A stretch of 64,000 nt of DNA, taken from assembly GCA_023388055.1 (NCBI GenBank), contig JAEWGW010000011.1, positions 186,001-250,000 of the forward strand. Direction: 5' to 3'. The stretch is from Bacillota bacterium. Its GTDB lineage: Bacteria > Bacillota > Bacilli > Paenibacillales > NBRC-103111. The first letter of the stretch is position 1. Each line of letters begins with the position of its first letter. The notes beneath the pieces were generated by a model. It searched no databases. It worked only from the letters and a program-made list of their open reading frames with translations, and had not been told where the DNA came from. The position numbers were made by a program, and so were the translations under genes. Positions 61,528 through 64,000 of the stretch are shown one piece after another.

Positions 61528-63915
61528 TTACAACACTACTTCCACCTGGACACTTGTTCCGGCGGGATAAACCGGCAGCACGCTGCCGTCGATCGGCCGG
61601 CCGTCCACCCGGATTTCCTTCACACCCTTGCAGGAGCGGCTGGTGTTGGTGACCGTAATGTGATACTCGCAGCCGCGGAAACGGCGTTTGGCGGTGAAGC
61701 CTTCCCAATCGGAGGGAATACACGGATCGATGCGCAGACCATTCAGGTCCGCCTTGATGCCCATAATGTACTGAGTGGCGGCTACATACATCCAGGCGGC
61801 GGTGCCTGACAGCCAGGATACGTTGGCCAGACCGAATTTGTCGGACTCGGGACCGAAGAGGTTGGAGGCGTAGACATATGGCTCGGCTTTGTAGCGGTTC
61901 AGGCCGGCTTTTTCCATGGCTACTTGGGGAATAAGCTGCCGGTAATACTTGTACGCTTGGTCACCCCGGCCCAGCATACATTCCGCAATAATCGCCCAGG
62001 TATTGGCGTGGCAGAAAACGGCTCCATTTTCACCCGTACCCTTGTTGTAGTTGGTGAGCGGGTCCGCGGGATCAGGGAAGGTGGTGATGGACGGATGCAG
62101 CTTCTTGATGCCCAGCTCGGTGTCCAGCATTTCACGTACGCTATCCATGGCTTGGATGCCCTTCTGCTCCTCGGCCATTCCCGAGAGGGTTGCCCAGGTT
62201 TGGGAGTTAAGCCAAATTTTCGCTTCATCGTGAATATCGCTGCCCAGGAAACGCCCGTCGTCCATCACGGCGCGCCGGAACCATTTGCCGTCCCAGCCCA
62301 GGGTATTCACCAGCTCCTGCTGCTCCGCATACATCTTCCGGAAGCCTTCCACATCCTCGGGATGGCCGGCCAGCACAGCCAGGTCCTGCATTTTCAGAAG
62401 CACGGTGCCCAGTTGCATGGCGGTCCAGATGCTTTCGCCCTTGCCCTTGCGGCAGACGCGGAACAGCTGGTCGTTCCAGTCGGAGCGCAGCATCAGCGGG
62501 AAGCCATTGGGCCCCAGCTTGGAGGCGGTGAAATCGATGGCGCGCTTCAAGTGGCCGTAAATGGTATCCTCTCCGCCATCATAATACGGCACAGTTTCCT
62601 GAAGGAAGGAGGCGTCCCCGGTTTCGGCGGCCAGGTCCCAAACAGGCAGGGCGGTCCACAGATGATCGTCCGAATGGATGCTGGTGACAGGCTCCCAACC
62701 TTCCGTGGGGAAAAAATAGTGGTTTACATGCCCGTCCTGGTATTGCTGGCCCAACAACAGCTTGATCTTATCCTTGGCCCGCTCCTGATCGAAGGGGATC
62801 ACGGACAAGATGTCCTGGGCGGTATCCCGGTAGCCCACTCCGCGGAAGGTGCCGGTGGCGTAGAAGGAGATGTTCCGCGAAAACTGGAAGTTCCGCTCCG
62901 CCTGGTACGGGTTCCAGATGTTAATCATCCGTGAAGCTTCCTCATCCGGCAGCTGGCATTCCAGCTTGCCCAGGTAGTCCGCCCAGTTAGCGGTAAGGGC
63001 GGCGAAGGATTTGTCGACGAAGTCTTTTTGCCGGGAATGGTCCAGCGCTGCTGCAATCTCCTCTTCGGTCATGGCGCAGCCGAGGAACATGTTCAGTATC
63101 CGGGTTTCGCCGGGCTGAAGGGTGACCTGGAATTGAAGGGCGCCGCAGGGGTCGCCGCCTAGCAGAGTGGAGTTGGTGCAGCCGTCTCCTTCGATGGCCT
63201 CCGGATTGGCTTCACTCCGGTAGGTCCCGATAAATTCGTCACGGTCCCCGTCATAGGCATAAAGCGGCGTATCCGAGGCGAAATAAACCAGCGGGGTTTC
63301 GTCGGGTTTGGGCTGATTTTCCACACCGTATTTGTAGACCAGCGCTTCCTTATCGAGGTAGGTTACGGACACCTGATGCTTGTTGTAGCACTGCCACTGG
63401 AGCTCCCGCATAAATTCCATCATACCGAATTCGGCGTAGGCGAACACGTTCAGGGATTTGGCGCTGTCACTGTTGTTGGTCAGGGTGAGGTTCCAGATCA
63501 GCGAGTTCTCATATGGTCCGACAAAATAAACAGTCTTCGCTGCCAAGCCGTCCCGCTCCGCTTCAAAGCGGGTGTAGCCCATGCCGTGGGCGCTTTTCCA
63601 GGAGGTAGGGCGGGCATGAGCCGGCTCGTTGGTGGGACACCAGTATTCTCCGTTGACCCGGTCTTGCAGGTAAATGTAAGGTCCGGAGCGGTCAGTAGGC
63701 AGATGGAAGAACCGGTAGCGGGTGATCCGCCAGATTTGGGGGGACTTGTAGAAGGCTACGCCGCCGCCCGCTTGGGACATCATGGTATGGAAGGTGCCGT
63801 TGGACAAATAGTTCATCCAGGGCGTCGGGGTGTCGTGACGGAGAAACTCCACTTCTTTTTTGTCGTCGTGGAAGCGGAAGGTTTGCTCCAGCGGTTGATG
63901 GGTGGGCTTTTTCAT
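61528..63915 (-). CDS. GH94 beta-glycoside phosphorylase (cellobiose/chitobiose phosphorylase family)
   Basis: A 795-residue cytoplasmic enzyme of usual GH94 length. The N-terminal beta-sandwich (about 10-290) includes WMNYLSNGTFHTMMSQAGGG; the (alpha/alpha)6 barrel carries the catalytic DWND motif at 479-482 (LMLRSDWNDQLF), ATGTFRGVGYRDTAQD and HPSITTFPDPADP. GH94 enzymes split beta-linked disaccharides with phosphate to give a sugar 1-phosphate. Where cellobiose phosphorylases often have DWNDCL this one has DWNDQL, so the sugar may differ. Ribosome site AAAAGGAG. No transporter is next to it in the window. Confidence 0.88.
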   Translation of the reverse strand: MKKPTHQPLEQTFRFHDDKKEVEFLRHDTPTPWMNYLSNGTFHTMMSQAGGGVAFYKSPQIWRITRYRFFHLPTDRSGPYIYLQDRVNGEYWCPTNEPAHARPTSWKSAHGMGYTRFEAERDGLAAKTVYFVGPYENSLIWNLTLTNNSDSAKSLNVFAYAEFGMMEFMRELQWQCYNKHQVSVTYLDKEALVYKYGVENQPKPDETPLVYFASDTPLYAYDGDRDEFIGTYRSEANPEAIEGDGCTNSTLLGGDPCGALQFQVTLQPGETRILNMFLGCAMTEEEIAAALDHSRQKDFVDKSFAALTANWADYLGKLECQLPDEEASRMINIWNPYQAERNFQFSRNISFYATGTFRGVGYRDTAQDILSVIPFDQERAKDKIKLLLGQQYQDGHVNHYFFPTEGWEPVTSIHSDDHLWTALPVWDLAAETGDASFLQETVPYYDGGEDTIYGHLKRAIDFTASKLGPNGFPLMLRSDWNDQLFRVCRKGKGESIWTAMQLGTVLLKMQDLAVLAGHPEDVEGFRKMYAEQQELVNTLGWDGKWFRRAVMDDGRFLGSDIHDEAKIWLNSQTWATLSGMAEEQKGIQAMDSVREMLDTELGIKKLHPSITTFPDPADPLTNYNKGTGENGAVFCHANTWAIIAECMLGRGDQAYKYYRQLIPQVAMEKAGLNRYKAEPYVYASNLFGPESDKFGLANVSWLSGTAAWMYVAATQYIMGIKADLNGLRIDPCIPSDWEGFTAKRRFRGCEYHITVTNTSRSCKGVKEIRVDGRPIDGSVLPVYPAGTSVQVEVVL

Positions 63916-63950
63916 GGGATCGCTCCTTTTGTGGTGTCCCCCGGGGACGC

Positions 63951-63973
63951 TAACGGAACTCAGCGGCTCTTAG
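63951..63973 (+). repeat. Dyad repeat element copy R6, cut by the window edge
   Basis: One 23-nt module starts TAACGGAACTCAGCGG at 63951, 35 bp upstream of the GH94 start codon. It ends CTTAG rather than TTATT. If it follows the rule of the other copies, the next module would start at 64001, just outside the window. Confidence 0.5.
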
Positions 63974-64000
63974 CGGCCGAAAATGGCGTGTTCCGTATTG

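Noticed and set aside
61281..61652. 123-residue frame with pentapeptide GIATT-type repeats
   Set aside because: It is a by-product of the 15-bp repeat; it has no ribosome site and runs through a terminator into the antisense of GH94.

Overview
The window looks like a Paenibacillus-type chromosome (Bacillota, Paenibacillaceae). The signs are S-layer-homology (SLH) anchored giant enzymes, YesM/YesN-type two-component regulators and AraC-type membrane regulators, several CUT1 sugar ABC importers that lack their own ATPase, collagen-like spore-coat type proteins, strong AGGAGG ribosome sites and moderately high GC. Most of it is a run of plant-glycan utilisation loci. No rRNA, tRNA, CRISPR array, insertion sequence or transposase was seen.

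Layout. 0-15 kb: the tail of a YesM-type kinase, an LplA/B/C-like importer, an SGNH esterase and a CE1-like esterase (+ strand). Facing them on the - strand are a GH30 glucuronoxylanase with a CBM, a GT4 lipid glycosyltransferase, a double-propeller GH43 and a GH51 arabinofuranosidase, with a divergent ArsR-type regulator. Together these suit acetylated or feruloylated arabino-glucuronoxylan. 15-19 kb: a secreted protein of five alpha-helical repeats and an aldo-keto reductase/MFS pair. 19-33 kb: a second importer followed by a 3318-residue SLH-anchored protein carrying a GH59-like and a GH43_24-like galactanase domain, pointing to galactan or arabinogalactan. 33-38 kb: four tandem collagen-like genes. 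38-45 kb: a two-component system, an ECF sigma/anti-sigma pair running into a wrecked ABC transporter, a HesB-like gene, a MerR regulator and a flavin-reductase-like protein. 45-61 kb: an AraC-type membrane regulator, a third importer, an unidentified 607-residue protein and a 2073-residue SLH-anchored beta-helix protein. 61-64 kb: a GH94 phosphorylase on the - strand.

How it works together (inference): surface-anchored or secreted enzymes trim the polysaccharide, lipoprotein binding proteins and CUT1 permeases import the oligosaccharides using an ATPase encoded elsewhere, and intracellular GH43, GH51, esterases and GH94 finish the job. Control is by two-component, AraC and ArsR regulators, with CcpA-like sites at some promoters.

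The most unusual signal is in the gaps between genes. Four complete copies (8.9, 19.1, 47.9, 61.1 kb) and one cut-off copy (63.95 kb) of a non-coding element share an exact geometry: four 23-nt modules, two forward and two inverted, with spacers of 27, 37 and 27 nt, giving a 183-nt dyad. The spacer sequences are unrelated between copies, yet their lengths do not vary by a single base. Two unrelated module cores occur. Three copies carry a conserved 71-72 nt head. I know of no described element with this form.
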